Assembly (NCBI RefSeq): GCF_029338375.1
Contig: NZ_CP119804.1
Span: forward strand, 1,302,001 to 1,366,000
DNA: 64,000 nt
Source of the DNA: Halorussus lipolyticus
GTDB lineage: Archaea; Halobacteriota; Halobacteria; Halobacteriales; Haladaptataceae
Reading direction: 5' to 3'
The notes below the pieces were generated by a model. The model was not told where the DNA came from and did no database searches. It was given only the letters and a program-made list of their open reading frames with translations. A program made the translations under genes and the position numbers. Shown piece by piece: positions 1 through 9,920 of the stretch (the stretch's first letter is position 1; every line of letters starts with the position of its first letter).

Positions 1-324
1 GAGGAGGAACACTTCGGCCCGATTGCGCCGGTCATCCCCTACGAGGACGAACAGGAGGCCATCGCAATGGCCAACGACACCGAGTACGGTCTCTCGGGGT
101 CGGTCCACTGCGAGGACGTAGAGCGCGCGCTGGACATCGCCCGCCGACTCGAAACCGGGATGGTCCACGTCAACGACCAACCGCTGAACGACGACCCCGG
201 CGTCGCGTTCGGCGGCGTCGGCGCGTCGGGCATCGGCCGGTACAACGCCGAGTGGATTATGGAGGAGTTCACCGAGACGCGGTGGGTCTCGGTGCAGGAC
301 GAACCGCGAGAGTATCCGTATTGA
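1..324 (+). CDS. Aldehyde dehydrogenase family protein, C-terminal part (5' end outside window)
   Basis: The frame is open from base 1 and ends with TGA at 322-324, giving 107 residues. The visible part has the EEHFGPIAPV block and the FGGVGASGIGRYN block, both typical of the C-terminal third of NAD(P)-dependent aldehyde dehydrogenases, which oxidise aldehydes to carboxylates. The catalytic cysteine and general-base glutamate lie upstream of the window, so activity and substrate cannot be judged. The family is about 450-500 residues long, so most of the gene is missing. The next gene starts 326 bases downstream, so it is probably the last gene of its transcript. Confidence 0.9.
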   Translation, partial: EEEHFGPIAPVIPYEDEQEAIAMANDTEYGLSGSVHCEDVERALDIARRLETGMVHVNDQPLNDDPGVAFGGVGASGIGRYNAEWIMEEFTETRWVSVQDEPREYPY

Positions 325-393
325 GTCGCCAACGCTTCGATTTTAAATTCTGGTCCGGCGCGTGACGGCGCGCGCGGTTCTGCGCGCGCCTAC

Positions 394-487
394 CGCGCGA
401 GGGACGAGGACCGCAGGCCCGTGGCCGAGGACCGCAGGAGGTTGGGGAGGCGTGAGGTCCGCGGTAGCGGTGCGGGCGGTTACGGTG
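394..487 (+). repeat. Dispersed intergenic repeat, family 2, copy 1
   Basis: This 94-base stretch matches bases 2732-2825 in inverted orientation. Shared blocks include GAGGACCGCAGGCC, GGCCGAGGACCGCA, GGTTGGGGAGG and CGCGGTAGCGG. Within the copy, GAGGACCGCAGG occurs twice. It lies in the 326-base gap between the aldehyde dehydrogenase and the amidohydrolase. I see no gene elsewhere in this gap; translations across the repeat are basic and Cys/Pro/Arg-rich, unlike real haloarchaeal proteins. Confidence 0.7.
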
Positions 488-650
488 CTGTGCGGGGCGG
501 AAGACGGCTTTGCTCAAGCCTGAAGCTAGCTTCCTCGACCAGAAGGTACTCGCTGAACCGCTACCTAACAGATGAGTTGTATATCCCGATACCCGAACCA
601 CCGATGAACGAATAGGGACCTTCAAGGCCGTCGCGGAGAGTCCATCCCAC

Positions 651-1664
651 ATGATAATCGAGGGAACCATCCTCCGCGGCCCCGACTTCGAACCCATCGA
701 GGGCCGGGTCGTGGTCGAGGAGGGCGACATCACCGCAGTCGAGGAGACACCGGTGGACTCCTCGCGCATCGTCCTGCCGGCGTTCGTCAACGCCCACACC
801 CACATCGGCGACTCCATCGCCAAGGAGGCCGGCGGCGGCCTGAGTCTGGACGAACTCGTGGCTCCTCCGGACGGTCTCAAGCACCAACTCCTGCGCGAGG
901 CCTCGCGCGAGGAGAAAGTCGAAGCCATGCGCCGGTCGGTCCAGTTCATGCAGGAGACCGGCACGGCCTCGTTCCTCGAATTCCGCGAGGGCGGCGTCGA
1001 AGGGGTCTACGCGCTCCGCGAGGCGGTCGAGGGGTCGGACGTGGACCCGGTGATTCTGGGCCGGGAGACGGTCGAAGCGATGGAGGCTGGCGACGGGTTC
1101 GGCGCGAGCGGGGCGCGAGACGGCGAGTTCTCGCGCGAGCGCAACGCCACCGCCGACGCGGGCAAACTGTTCGGCATCCACGCCGGCGAGCGCGACCCGA
1201 CGGACATCAACCCGGCGCTGGATTTGGACCCGGACTTTCTGGTCCACATGGTCCACCCCGAACCCCTGCATCTGGACCGCTTGGAGGACAGCGCCATCCC
1301 GGTCGTGGTCTGCCCGCGCTCGAACCTCGTGACCGGCGTGGGGGTTCCGCCCATCGCCGAGTTGGCCGAGCGAACGACGGTGGCGCTTGGCACCGACAAC
1401 GTGATGCTCAACAGCCCCTCGATGTTCCGCGAGATGGAGTTTACCGCGAAACTCGCCGACGTGAGCGCCCGCGAAGTCCTCCGGATGGCGACGGTCAACG
1501 GCGCGCGCATCGCAGGTCTGGACTGCGGGGTCGTGGAGGAGGGCCGACCCGGCAAACTGTTGGTCCTCGACGGCGACTCGGACAACCTCACCGGCGCGCA
1601 GGACGTGGTTCGCGCGGTCGTTCGTCGCGCCGGGACTGGAGACATCGAAGACGTGATTTTGTAG
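651..1664 (+). CDS. Amidohydrolase family protein (cytosine deaminase/chlorohydrolase-like)
   Basis: The 337-residue product has the metal-dependent amidohydrolase layout: a short N-terminal beta-sandwich segment, then NAHTHIGD (His49 and His51), a later IHAGE, HMVHPEP and LGTDN with the catalytic Asp, and a C-terminal 'GRPGKLLVLDGD' segment. This is the ATZ/TRZ-chlorohydrolase and cytosine-deaminase branch, which hydrolyses amino or halo groups on heterocycles or related C-N bonds. The family is usually 380-450 residues, so this is a compact member. The ATG at 651 starts directly with the family's usual opening. It is flanked on both sides by gaps with repeats and looks monocistronic. The substrate is unknown. 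Confidence 0.8.
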   Translation: MIIEGTILRGPDFEPIEGRVVVEEGDITAVEETPVDSSRIVLPAFVNAHTHIGDSIAKEAGGGLSLDELVAPPDGLKHQLLREASREEKVEAMRRSVQFMQETGTASFLEFREGGVEGVYALREAVEGSDVDPVILGRETVEAMEAGDGFGASGARDGEFSRERNATADAGKLFGIHAGERDPTDINPALDLDPDFLVHMVHPEPLHLDRLEDSAIPVVVCPRSNLVTGVGVPPIAELAERTTVALGTDNVMLNSPSMFREMEFTAKLADVSAREVLRMATVNGARIAGLDCGVVEEGRPGKLLVLDGDSDNLTGAQDVVRAVVRRAGTGDIEDVIL

Positions 1665-1846
1665 TTCTAATATAGGATTGGGTTTCTTTAGAATAACTCA
1701 TTATTTGCTTACACTGCAATTTCATTCCTCTGTGGGAGAGAGCGGCGGGCGCTGGCGGCCGCCGCGCTCGGTGCATCAACCGCCAGCGTGCGCTCGGTGG
1801 AACCTCCATCGGAGCGCGCGCTCGGCGAACCAACCGCTGGGTGGGA

Positions 1847-1955
1847 TGAAGGGGCCGCCCGGTCGCGTGTACTTTAGTCGCTCGTCGGCCCCTATCCGTC
1901 GCAACTACGTCCGTCGGATATGCCGACGAGCGACCGCGAGCGGGCGGGGGCTTCA
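1847..1955 (-). repeat. Dispersed nested-hairpin repeat, family 1, copy 1
   Basis: Read on the minus strand the element begins with GAAGCCCCCG and ends with CGGCCCCTTCA, the same boundary pattern as the elements at 11479-11600 and 33602-33720 (GAAAGCCC ... CCCTTTCAG). Inside is a 12-base perfect inverted repeat, GTCGCTCGTCGG at 1877-1888 and its complement at 1923-1934, enclosing a second imperfect one. It occupies the 438-base gap between the amidohydrolase and uspA, where I see no gene. The left flank, 1738-1845, is rich in CGCTCGG-type short repeats. Confidence 0.65.
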
Positions 1956-2066
1956 AAAAACGTTCACACCGGTTCTGTTGTTGTCCTCAACCCGATCGGA
2001 CTCGGAAATGATTCCGAGCGAAAACCAGCGAATCACCCGCTAAAAACCGCCGTCGTACTGCAAAGC

Positions 2067-2074
2067 CTTATATC
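2067..2074 (+). promoter_or_regulatory. TATA-like box of the UspA gene
   Basis: CTTATATC lies about 30 bases before the ATG at 2103. An archaeal TATA box at this distance predicts a leaderless or nearly leaderless transcript, which supports 2103 as the start rather than an in-frame codon further upstream. Confidence 0.5.
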
Positions 2075-2102
2075 GTGTAGCGTGTTACCATCCACCAGAC
2101 AG

Positions 2103-2603
2103 ATGTACGACCGGATACTCGTGCCGACCGACGGCTCGACCGAGACCGAGCGCGCGGTCGAACACGCCGCCGAACTGGCGTCTGCACACGGGGCACAACT
2201 CCACGCGGTCTACGTCGTCAACTCGGCGACGTTCGCGGGCCTCCACATGGAAACCTCGTGGGAGGGCGTCGGCGAGGTCCTCCGCGAGGAGGGCGAGGCC
2301 GCCCTCGAAGGGGTCGAGGACATCGCGGCACGCCACGGCGTCCCGGTCACGACGACGCTCCTCGACGGGTCGCCGAGCAAGCGCATCGTGGAGTACGCCG
2401 AGGACGAGGCCTGCGACCTCGTCGTCATGGGCACCCACGGCCGAGGAGGCATCGACCGTCTGCTCCTCGGAAGCGTCGCGGAGGGCGTGGTCCGGGCCTG
2501 TTCGGTCCCGGTGCTGACGGTGCAGGTCGGCGACGACGAGGGCGACGGAGAGTCGGCAGGGGCCGAATCGGAGGACGTGACCGCGGAAGGGTCGGTGTCA
2601 TAA
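2103..2603 (+). CDS. Universal stress protein, UspA family
   Basis: The 166-residue product opens with MYDRILVPTDGS, the usual start of haloarchaeal UspA proteins, and has the ATP-binding loop GTHGRGG followed by LLGSVAEGVVRACSVPVL. It is a single-domain cytoplasmic nucleotide-binding stress protein, probably a dimer. The last 20 residues form an acidic, Glu/Gly/Ser-rich tail that other UspA proteins often lack. The start at 2103 is preferred to the longer frame because of the promoter at 2067 and the conserved N-terminus. No operon partner is visible. Confidence 0.9.
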   Translation: MYDRILVPTDGSTETERAVEHAAELASAHGAQLHAVYVVNSATFAGLHMETSWEGVGEVLREEGEAALEGVEDIAARHGVPVTTTLLDGSPSKRIVEYAEDEACDLVVMGTHGRGGIDRLLLGSVAEGVVRACSVPVLTVQVGDDEGDGESAGAESEDVTAEGSVS

Positions 2604-2731
2604 AACGTCGGAAATCGGGATTGCAGGGTCCGAAGCCGCGGAATCTGAAACGAGGGGAACCGAAGCAACTGAATCCGAGTGGAGGGGAGAGAAAAGTAGA
2701 GAGTGCTAGCTTCAGGCGTGAGCCGAGGCGT

Positions 2732-2825
2732 CACCGCAACCGCACCGCCCCGCTACCGCGAACCACACCCTCCCCAACCGATTGCGGTCCTCGGCCGGTG
2801 GCCTGCGGTCCTCATCCCTCGCGCG
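2732..2825 (-). repeat. Dispersed intergenic repeat, family 2, copy 2 (inverted relative to copy 1)
   Basis: The reverse complement of this 94-base stretch aligns end to end with 394-487, with scattered substitutions and two compensating one-base length changes near the right end. Together the two copies bracket the amidohydrolase and uspA genes as inverted repeats. The gap from 2604 to 2940 holds no convincing gene besides this element. Confidence 0.7.
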
Positions 2826-2940
2826 ATTCGGGCGGCGCACGAGAGCGCCGGCGGACAACCCGCGTCCGCCGAGCAGTCGTTCGCTTCACTCACGACGACG
2901 CCGCCCAGCACGCGCCGGAGGAGGAAATCAGAAATTCTTG

Positions 2941-3936
2941 TCACACGGGCCGGAGATGTTCACAGTCCCCGGCGTGGACCCGAACCCGCTCGCCGTCGTC
3001 GGTTTCGACCACCAGCGCGCCGGGGAACGCGACATCGACCGCTTCGCCCACGACCTCTCGGTCGGGCAGTTCGACGCGAACGCGCTGGCCGAGCGTGGCC
3101 GACCGCTCGCGCCACGCTTCGATGGCTGACTCCGGGTCGTCTCGGAGTTCGTCGAGTCGTTCGAGGAGGCGCTGGACGAACACCCGGCGGTCCACGTCGC
3201 CGACCTCCTCGCGGATGCTAGTCGCGCCCTCCGGGAGGTCCTCGGCCGAGATGTTGGCGTTCACGCCGATGCCGACGATGACCCACGACACCCGGTCGGC
3301 CTCGCCCTCCATCTCGGTCAGAATGCCCGCGAGTTTCTTGCCTCCTCGCCCCACTTCGTTCGGCGAGACACCGGAAGACTCGCTTCGCTCGTCTTCCGAG
3401 TTCTCGTTCGCTTCGCTCACGAGAACGTCGTTCGGCCACTTGATTTCGGCCGGGACGCCGGCCTCGCGCGCCGCGTCGGTGATAGCGACCGCACCCGCCA
3501 GCGTCAGCGCCGGAACGCTGGCGGGGGCGAGGCTTGGCCGGAGGACCGGACTCATCCAGACGCCACCCGACGGGGCCGACCACTCGCGGTCGAGTCGCCC
3601 CCTGCTTCCGGTCTGTTCGTCGGCCAGCACCACCACGTCGCTGGCCTCCTCGTCGGCCAGTTCTCTGGCGCGGTCGTTGGTACTCCCGACCACGTCGTGG
3701 TACTCGATTTCGAAGGGCGCGTCGAGACCGAACTCGACGGCGAGGCCGCCGTACTCGGGGACGCCGGCCAAGTCGTAGCCGTCGTCGCCGCTGTCGATTT
3801 CGAAGCCCGCCTCGCGGAGGGCCTCGACGTGCTTCCAGACCGCATTCCGCGAGACGCCGAGGTCGTCTGCGAGTTCCGGACCGGGGACGGGACCGTCCGC
3901 GAGGCGTTCGAGGACCGCCCGGCGAGTATCGTTCAT
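2941..3936 (-). CDS. birA: Biotin-[acetyl/propionyl-CoA-carboxylase] ligase with N-terminal HTH
   Basis: The enzyme activates biotin with ATP and attaches it to the lysine of the BCCP domain. Residues 1-60 form a winged helix (LADDLGVSRNAVWKHVEALREAGFE), as in bifunctional BirA that also represses transcription. The ligase domain shows GSRGRLDREWSAPSGG (the GRGRxGRxW-type biotin loop) and KWPND. I chose the ATG at 3936 (MNDTRRAVLE), which begins at the HTH; an in-frame start at 3963 would add nine residues with no family support. Its target is almost certainly the biotin carboxylase/BCCP protein encoded at 4418-6265 on the same strand, with one small HTH gene between. Confidence 0.93.
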   Translation of the reverse strand: MNDTRRAVLERLADGPVPGPELADDLGVSRNAVWKHVEALREAGFEIDSGDDGYDLAGVPEYGGLAVEFGLDAPFEIEYHDVVGSTNDRARELADEEASDVVVLADEQTGSRGRLDREWSAPSGGVWMSPVLRPSLAPASVPALTLAGAVAITDAAREAGVPAEIKWPNDVLVSEANENSEDERSESSGVSPNEVGRGGKKLAGILTEMEGEADRVSWVIVGIGVNANISAEDLPEGATSIREEVGDVDRRVFVQRLLERLDELRDDPESAIEAWRERSATLGQRVRVELPDREVVGEAVDVAFPGALVVETDDGERVRVHAGDCEHLRPV

Positions 3937-3993
3937 ACCCCGCGATAGGGTCGAATCGGACAAGAAAGGCCCGCTTCGCCGGAGAGACGAGTG

Positions 3994-4317
3994 TCAGTCC
4001 ACGCGCCGCCCCGCTTCGAGGAGGGCCTCGACAGACGACTGGTCGCCCGCGAGTTCGACGCGCTCGGCGCTCTGGTCGTAGGCGACGATGCCCGCCGCGT
4101 CGAGTCGCGGCAGGTGGGTGTGATAGAGCGATTCGGAGACCTGTTCGCGGTCGTCGCTGGCGTGGTCGGCCAGCGTTTCGACCGGAATCGAGTCGTCGTC
4201 CTCGCGGTCGAACAGGTAGGTCAAAATCTCCCGGCGGTAGTCGTCCGAGAGGACCTGCATCGTCTGTTCGAGCGACGGGTCGGCGGAGTTCGCATCGACT
4301 GAGAGGTGTTCCGACAT
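3994..4317 (-). CDS. Small winged-helix protein (DUF7344-type)
   Basis: A 107-residue acidic protein with one winged-helix domain: 'LSDDYRREILTYLF' begins helix 1, 'LYHTHLPRLDAAGIVAYD' is the signature end of the haloarchaeal DUF7344 HTH group, and a short wing follows. The ATG at 4317 (MSEHLSV) is preferred to the GTG nine bases upstream. It lies between pccA and birA on the same strand, so it may share their transcript and could regulate biotin or carboxylase genes, but that is inference from position only. A double-domain relative is encoded at 41272-41967. Confidence 0.8.
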   Translation of the reverse strand: MSEHLSVDANSADPSLEQTMQVLSDDYRREILTYLFDREDDDSIPVETLADHASDDREQVSESLYHTHLPRLDAAGIVAYDQSAERVELAGDQSSVEALLEAGRRVD

Positions 4318-4417
4318 GATTCTCACGTCTGTACTACTTGGCTTCCCCGCCGGGTAGTGATACTGTGTTACCTGCGAGATTATTTAAAAGGAGGTCGACT
4401 CGCAGGCTACCGGAGCG

Positions 4418-6265
<1,848 letters not shown>

Positions 6266-6457
6266 TCTTGGCGGCAAATATTCGGGTGGGCTACCTCATT
6301 CTGTCGGTTCAAGACGGCGAAAGCACCCACTCGTCTACTTTTTGGTGCAGGTCGGTTGACGAGTCGTGAGAACACCGAGGACCGACCGATTCCTTCCCAC
6401 ACCTCACGAACGCTTAACACCTCCTCGCCTGAATCCCGAACCAGACGAGGACTCGAC

Positions 6458-7342
6458 ATGACCGACGAGACGGATACCACCGAGACGCCCGAGATGGACC
6501 CCGAGGAGTACTACGACGAGTTCGGCGAACGCGAGTGGGCACGCCTCGACCGGGACCCCGTGACCCGGATGGAGTTCGAGAACACGACCGACTACCTCGC
6601 CGAGCATCTGCCCGACGCGGAAACAGGCGCTGAAACCCCGCAACTCCTCGACGTGGGCGGTGCGGCGGGCCGGTACGCCTGCTGGCTTGCCGAGCGCGGA
6701 TACGACGTGACGCTCGTGGACCTCAGCGCCGAGCAAGTCGAACTTGCGCGAGAGAAGGCCACGGAGCGCGGGGTCGCCGAGCGCGTCACCGCCGAGGAGG
6801 GCGACGTTCGTGACCTCCGGTTCGCCGCGGATACCTTCGACGCGGTGTGCTGTCTCGGGGGTCCGCTGAGTCACGTCGTGGACGACGACGAGCGCGCGAC
6901 GGCGATGGCCGAACTCCGGCGCGTGGCGAAGTCCGGCGAGCGAGGCGGACCCGGCGCGCCCGTCTTCGTCTCGGTCATCGGTCGCTTCGCCATGCTTCGA
7001 GACATCATAAAATTCACTCTCGAAGACTCCCACGGCCTGCTTCGTCCCATCGCCGAGGACGGCGACTACACCGCCGAGCGCGTGGCGGAGCGCGCCGATG
7101 GCGAGGGATGGGCCGAGTGCCACGGCTTCCGGGCCGACGAGTTCGAGCGCGAGTTGGCGGACGCCGGATTCGAGGTCGAGCGACTGGTCGGTCTGGAGAA
7201 CGTCGCCCACCGGATGAAGCGCGAACTGGCCGAGACCGACGACGAGGCCGTCGAATCGGTCCGGGAGGTCGTCCGGATGCTCCGTGAGGACCGCACCGGG
7301 GCGGACATCTCCGAACACATGCTGGCGGTCTGTCGGGCGTGA
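6458..7342 (+). CDS. Class I SAM-dependent methyltransferase
   Basis: A 294-residue protein with a Rossmann-type SAM site: LLDVGGAAGRYACWLAERG (motif I), 'VTLVDLS' (acidic end of beta 2), 'EGDVRDL' and 'FDAVCCLGGPLSHV' (post-motif III). The first 45 residues are acidic and low in complexity. The ATG at 6458 is chosen because the open frame upstream runs through the promoter region and back over pccA. It diverges from pccA, with 192 bases between the starts. The substrate is not apparent; the family includes small-molecule methyltransferases. Confidence 0.8.
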   Translation: MTDETDTTETPEMDPEEYYDEFGEREWARLDRDPVTRMEFENTTDYLAEHLPDAETGAETPQLLDVGGAAGRYACWLAERGYDVTLVDLSAEQVELAREKATERGVAERVTAEEGDVRDLRFAADTFDAVCCLGGPLSHVVDDDERATAMAELRRVAKSGERGGPGAPVFVSVIGRFAMLRDIIKFTLEDSHGLLRPIAEDGDYTAERVAERADGEGWAECHGFRADEFERELADAGFEVERLVGLENVAHRMKRELAETDDEAVESVREVVRMLREDRTGADISEHMLAVCRA

Positions 7343-7591
7343 GGTCGGCTGGGGACCGAGAAAAGCAACTTAAGAAATTTCCTCGGAAACAAAATTCTAT
7401 TTTAAACAACGATATGTAGTTTTGTCAGGGAGTCGAATCGGGGGAGTCGGCCGGTCGTCGAAACCCGCCAGTCGGCACGGAAAACCGCCAGATAGCGCGA
7501 GGCCAGCGCCCGGTCGGACGCCGACAGATTCTCGATTTTCGGGACCGGTGAGCGACAGGTGACAAATTTCTGCTAGTTTCTGTTTGGAAGA

Positions 7592-7619
7592 ATATTTATT
7601 TTCCGGCTATATCTAGCCG
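7592..7619 (+). promoter_or_regulatory. Promoter with palindromic operator-like site for the symporter gene
   Basis: An AT-rich TATA-like stretch (ATATTTATT, 7592-7600) is followed by the perfect inverted repeat CGGCTA-TATC-TAGCCG at 7604-7619, ending ten bases before the ATG at 7629. The palindrome lies where a repressor would block initiation. No regulator gene adjoins it, but the transporter itself ends in two winged-helix domains. The rest of the 286-base gap is AT-rich with no gene. Confidence 0.45.
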
Positions 7620-7628
7620 ATTAAATCA

Positions 7629-9638
7629 ATGTCCAAACAGCTACTCCTCGCCGTGGGCGTCGGCGTCCTGCTGTCGCTCATCACGGCCATGAGTTACGCG
7701 ACCAAGCGATGGGTCGGCAGTTCGAGCGACTACATCCTCGCGGGGCGCGAAGTCTCGTCGTCGCTGTTGGCGACGGGCGTCCTCGCGTTCGGGTTCGCCA
7801 CCGACATCTCGGTGCTGTTCGGGGTGTTCGGTCTCACCGCGGGCTACTTCACCTCGGTCTCGCTGGGTATCGTCTACGTGGCGTGGATCGTCTACGGTCT
7901 CGTCCTCGTGCGATTCGTCCGGAATGTCGGGACCTCGACCATCACCGAGTGGTACGAGATGCGCTTCGACTACGCCACGCGGGCCGCCATCGCGGTCACG
8001 CAACTGCTGGGACTGGTGTTCATCATCTCGGCCGGTAGCCTCGGCGCGGCGTCGATTCTCAAGGGCTTCGCCGGGTGGCCCATCATGCCGATGGTCGCGG
8101 GCATCCTCGGCGTGGCGATGGTCATCGTGCTGTTGGGCGGCCTCTGGGGCGTCACGGTCAGCAACGTCGTCCTCACGCTCTACGGACTGGTCGTGTTCCC
8201 CCTCGTGCTGGGCTACCTGTTCGTCAACGTCGGCGACGTTGGCTGGTTGCTGGCGAACGTGCCCGAGGGCGCGGTCGGATTCGCCTTCCCCGGCGGGTGG
8301 AACTTCACGACCTTCGGCGGGTCGAGTTACCTCACGTGGACCGTGCTGTGGTTCGTCGCGCTGGTCTACGGCGCGACCTACTACTGGACTCGCGCGGGGT
8401 CGGCCCGGAGCGACCGGGTTGCCCGGAACGGATTCGTCACGGCGGGGATTCTCGCGCTGTTCCTGATGACGCTGGTGATGCCCCTGCTGGCGATGTACTC
8501 GCTGGCGCTGGCCCCCGACGCCTTCACCGTCACCGGCGGCGAGGTGCCACCGGCGGGTGCCTACGGCGTCCTCGCCTCGACGCTCCCGGCCGCAATCGGC
8601 GTGCTGATTCCCATCGGCTTCCTCGCGGCCTCGATTTCGACCTACACGACCGACGTCATCGCGGCGGCCGCAATCGGCCTGCGGGACTTCTACCAGCGGT
8701 TCTTCGCGCCCGAGGCCGACCCCGAGGAGCTACTCCTCCCCTCTCGGCTCATCTCGCTGTCGGTGGTCGTCGCGGCGTTCGCGCTGGCGATGACCTACAA
8801 CGTCCGGGCACTCGTGGAGTTGTTCCTGACCACGCTTGGCATCTCCAGCGTCATCGTCCTCGTGGACATCCGCTGGAAGGTCATGACCGCCCGGTCGGCG
8901 GCGCTCGGCGCGGTCGTCGGCACTCTGACGGTGTTCGGGTGGACCATCGCCGGCCTCGACGCGACCACCGGCGTCCACGTGGTCTGGCCCGCCCTCGGAA
9001 GCACGCTCGCGGTCGGGATTCTGGGCGGCCTGCTGACCGAGAGCAAGTACTACGCCCGCGATGGCTGGTCCATCGAGCCGACGGTCGCGGAGGTCGAGGC
9101 GGCCGACGACATCGACCTCACCGACGACCACGTGGCGGTCCTCGAATCCATCGCCACCGGCGGCACGCGCTTCGCCGACTTCATCGACACCTTGCAGGTC
9201 GCCAGCCACCAAGTCAACGACGTGGTGGAGGACCTCGACCGACACCGGTACGTCCACCGGCGCGGCGGCAACTCCCACGAGTTCTACGAGTTCGACCTCA
9301 CCGAGAAGGGCCGCGAGGCTCTCGAAGACGCCGGTGTCGGCCCGGACGACCCGACCCTGCGGAAGCACGACCTCACCGAGGAGATGGCCGACGTGCTGGC
9401 GGTCGTAGACGAGAACCCCGGCGTCATCATCGACGACGTGGCCGACGAGTTGGGCCAGACCACCCCCGACGTGGTGCCGCTGGTCCAGCGCCTGCTGGAA
9501 CTGGGCTACATCTCCGGGTTCGGCCAGATTCGCCAGAAACTCGAAACCACCGACGAGGGGGCCACCATCGCGGCGGAGTTGTCGGCCGACGCCGGGCGAG
9601 CGACCGACGAGGACGAAGCGGTCGCGCCGAAAGCGTAG
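7629..9638 (+). CDS. Sodium:solute symporter (SSS family) fused to two winged-helix domains
   Basis: The 669-residue product has a membrane core (about residues 1-470) with SSS-type features: the N-terminal 'SSSDYILAGREV' loop, 'ITEWYEMRF', and many hydrophobic helices. Residues about 497-565 read as a winged helix (DDHVAVLESIATGG ... YEFDLTEKGREAL, the last a typical wing-helix ending), and residues about 575-645 form a second one. Ordinary SSS proteins are about 450-550 residues and end after the last helix. The soluble tail would face the cytoplasm and could sense a ligand, bind DNA or bind a partner. The solute is unknown. The start follows the promoter at 7592. Confidence 0.85.
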   Translation: MSKQLLLAVGVGVLLSLITAMSYATKRWVGSSSDYILAGREVSSSLLATGVLAFGFATDISVLFGVFGLTAGYFTSVSLGIVYVAWIVYGLVLVRFVRNVGTSTITEWYEMRFDYATRAAIAVTQLLGLVFIISAGSLGAASILKGFAGWPIMPMVAGILGVAMVIVLLGGLWGVTVSNVVLTLYGLVVFPLVLGYLFVNVGDVGWLLANVPEGAVGFAFPGGWNFTTFGGSSYLTWTVLWFVALVYGATYYWTRAGSARSDRVARNGFVTAGILALFLMTLVMPLLAMYSLALAPDAFTVTGGEVPPAGAYGVLASTLPAAIGVLIPIGFLAASISTYTTDVIAAAAIGLRDFYQRFFAPEADPEELLLPSRLISLSVVVAAFALAMTYNVRALVELFLTTLGISSVIVLVDIRWKVMTARSAALGAVVGTLTVFGWTIAGLDATTGVHVVWPALGSTLAVGILGGLLTESKYYARDGWSIEPTVAEVEAADDIDLTDDHVAVLESIATGGTRFADFIDTLQVASHQVNDVVEDLDRHRYVHRRGGNSHEFYEFDLTEKGREALEDAGVGPDDPTLRKHDLTEEMADVLAVVDENPGVIIDDVADELGQTTPDVVPLVQRLLELGYISGFGQIRQKLETTDEGATIAAELSADAGRATDEDEAVAPKA

Positions 9639-9680
9639 GGACAATAATTATAATTCTTTGCGCGCGCGAGAAAACTGAAC

Positions 9681-9803
9681 TCACCGCACCAGTGCGGCGT
9701 CTACCAGCGCGCGCTCGGCCTTCCGCAGGAGGACCGACGCGGTACTCTCGGTACAATCCAGTTCGGCGGCCACCTCGGCGAGTTCGGGGACAGAGAGTCG
9801 CAT
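9681..9803 (-). pseudogene. HTH_10 (bacterio-opsin activator-type) fragment, 40 codons
   Basis: On the minus strand an ATG at 9803 opens a 40-residue frame, MRLSVPELAEVAAELD..., continuing TESTASVLLRKAERALV and ending at 9681. This is the helix-turn-helix unit at the C-terminus of bacterio-opsin-activator-like regulators, which are normally 200 residues or longer; here the sensor part is absent. A stop (TGA) occurs six codons upstream in frame. It could be a relic or a tiny DNA-binding protein. A TATA-like TTTTATATAA on the minus strand lies about 55 bases upstream. The rest of the gap 9639-9920 shows nothing else. Confidence 0.5.
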
Positions 9804-9920
9804 CTCGGGGGAGTCGCACGGTCACATCGAGAGATTTCACGCGCGGAAAGCCGAGAGTTATATAAAAAATCCAATCACTTCGGGGAAGCTGGAAGGCCGT
9901 GGCCCGCCTAAGAGGGACAT

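Noticed and set aside
2258..3778. A 506-codon plus-strand frame antisense to birA
   Set aside because: It is extremely Arg/Ser-rich and opposite to the well-supported birA and uspA genes. Such frames are common in GC-rich DNA.
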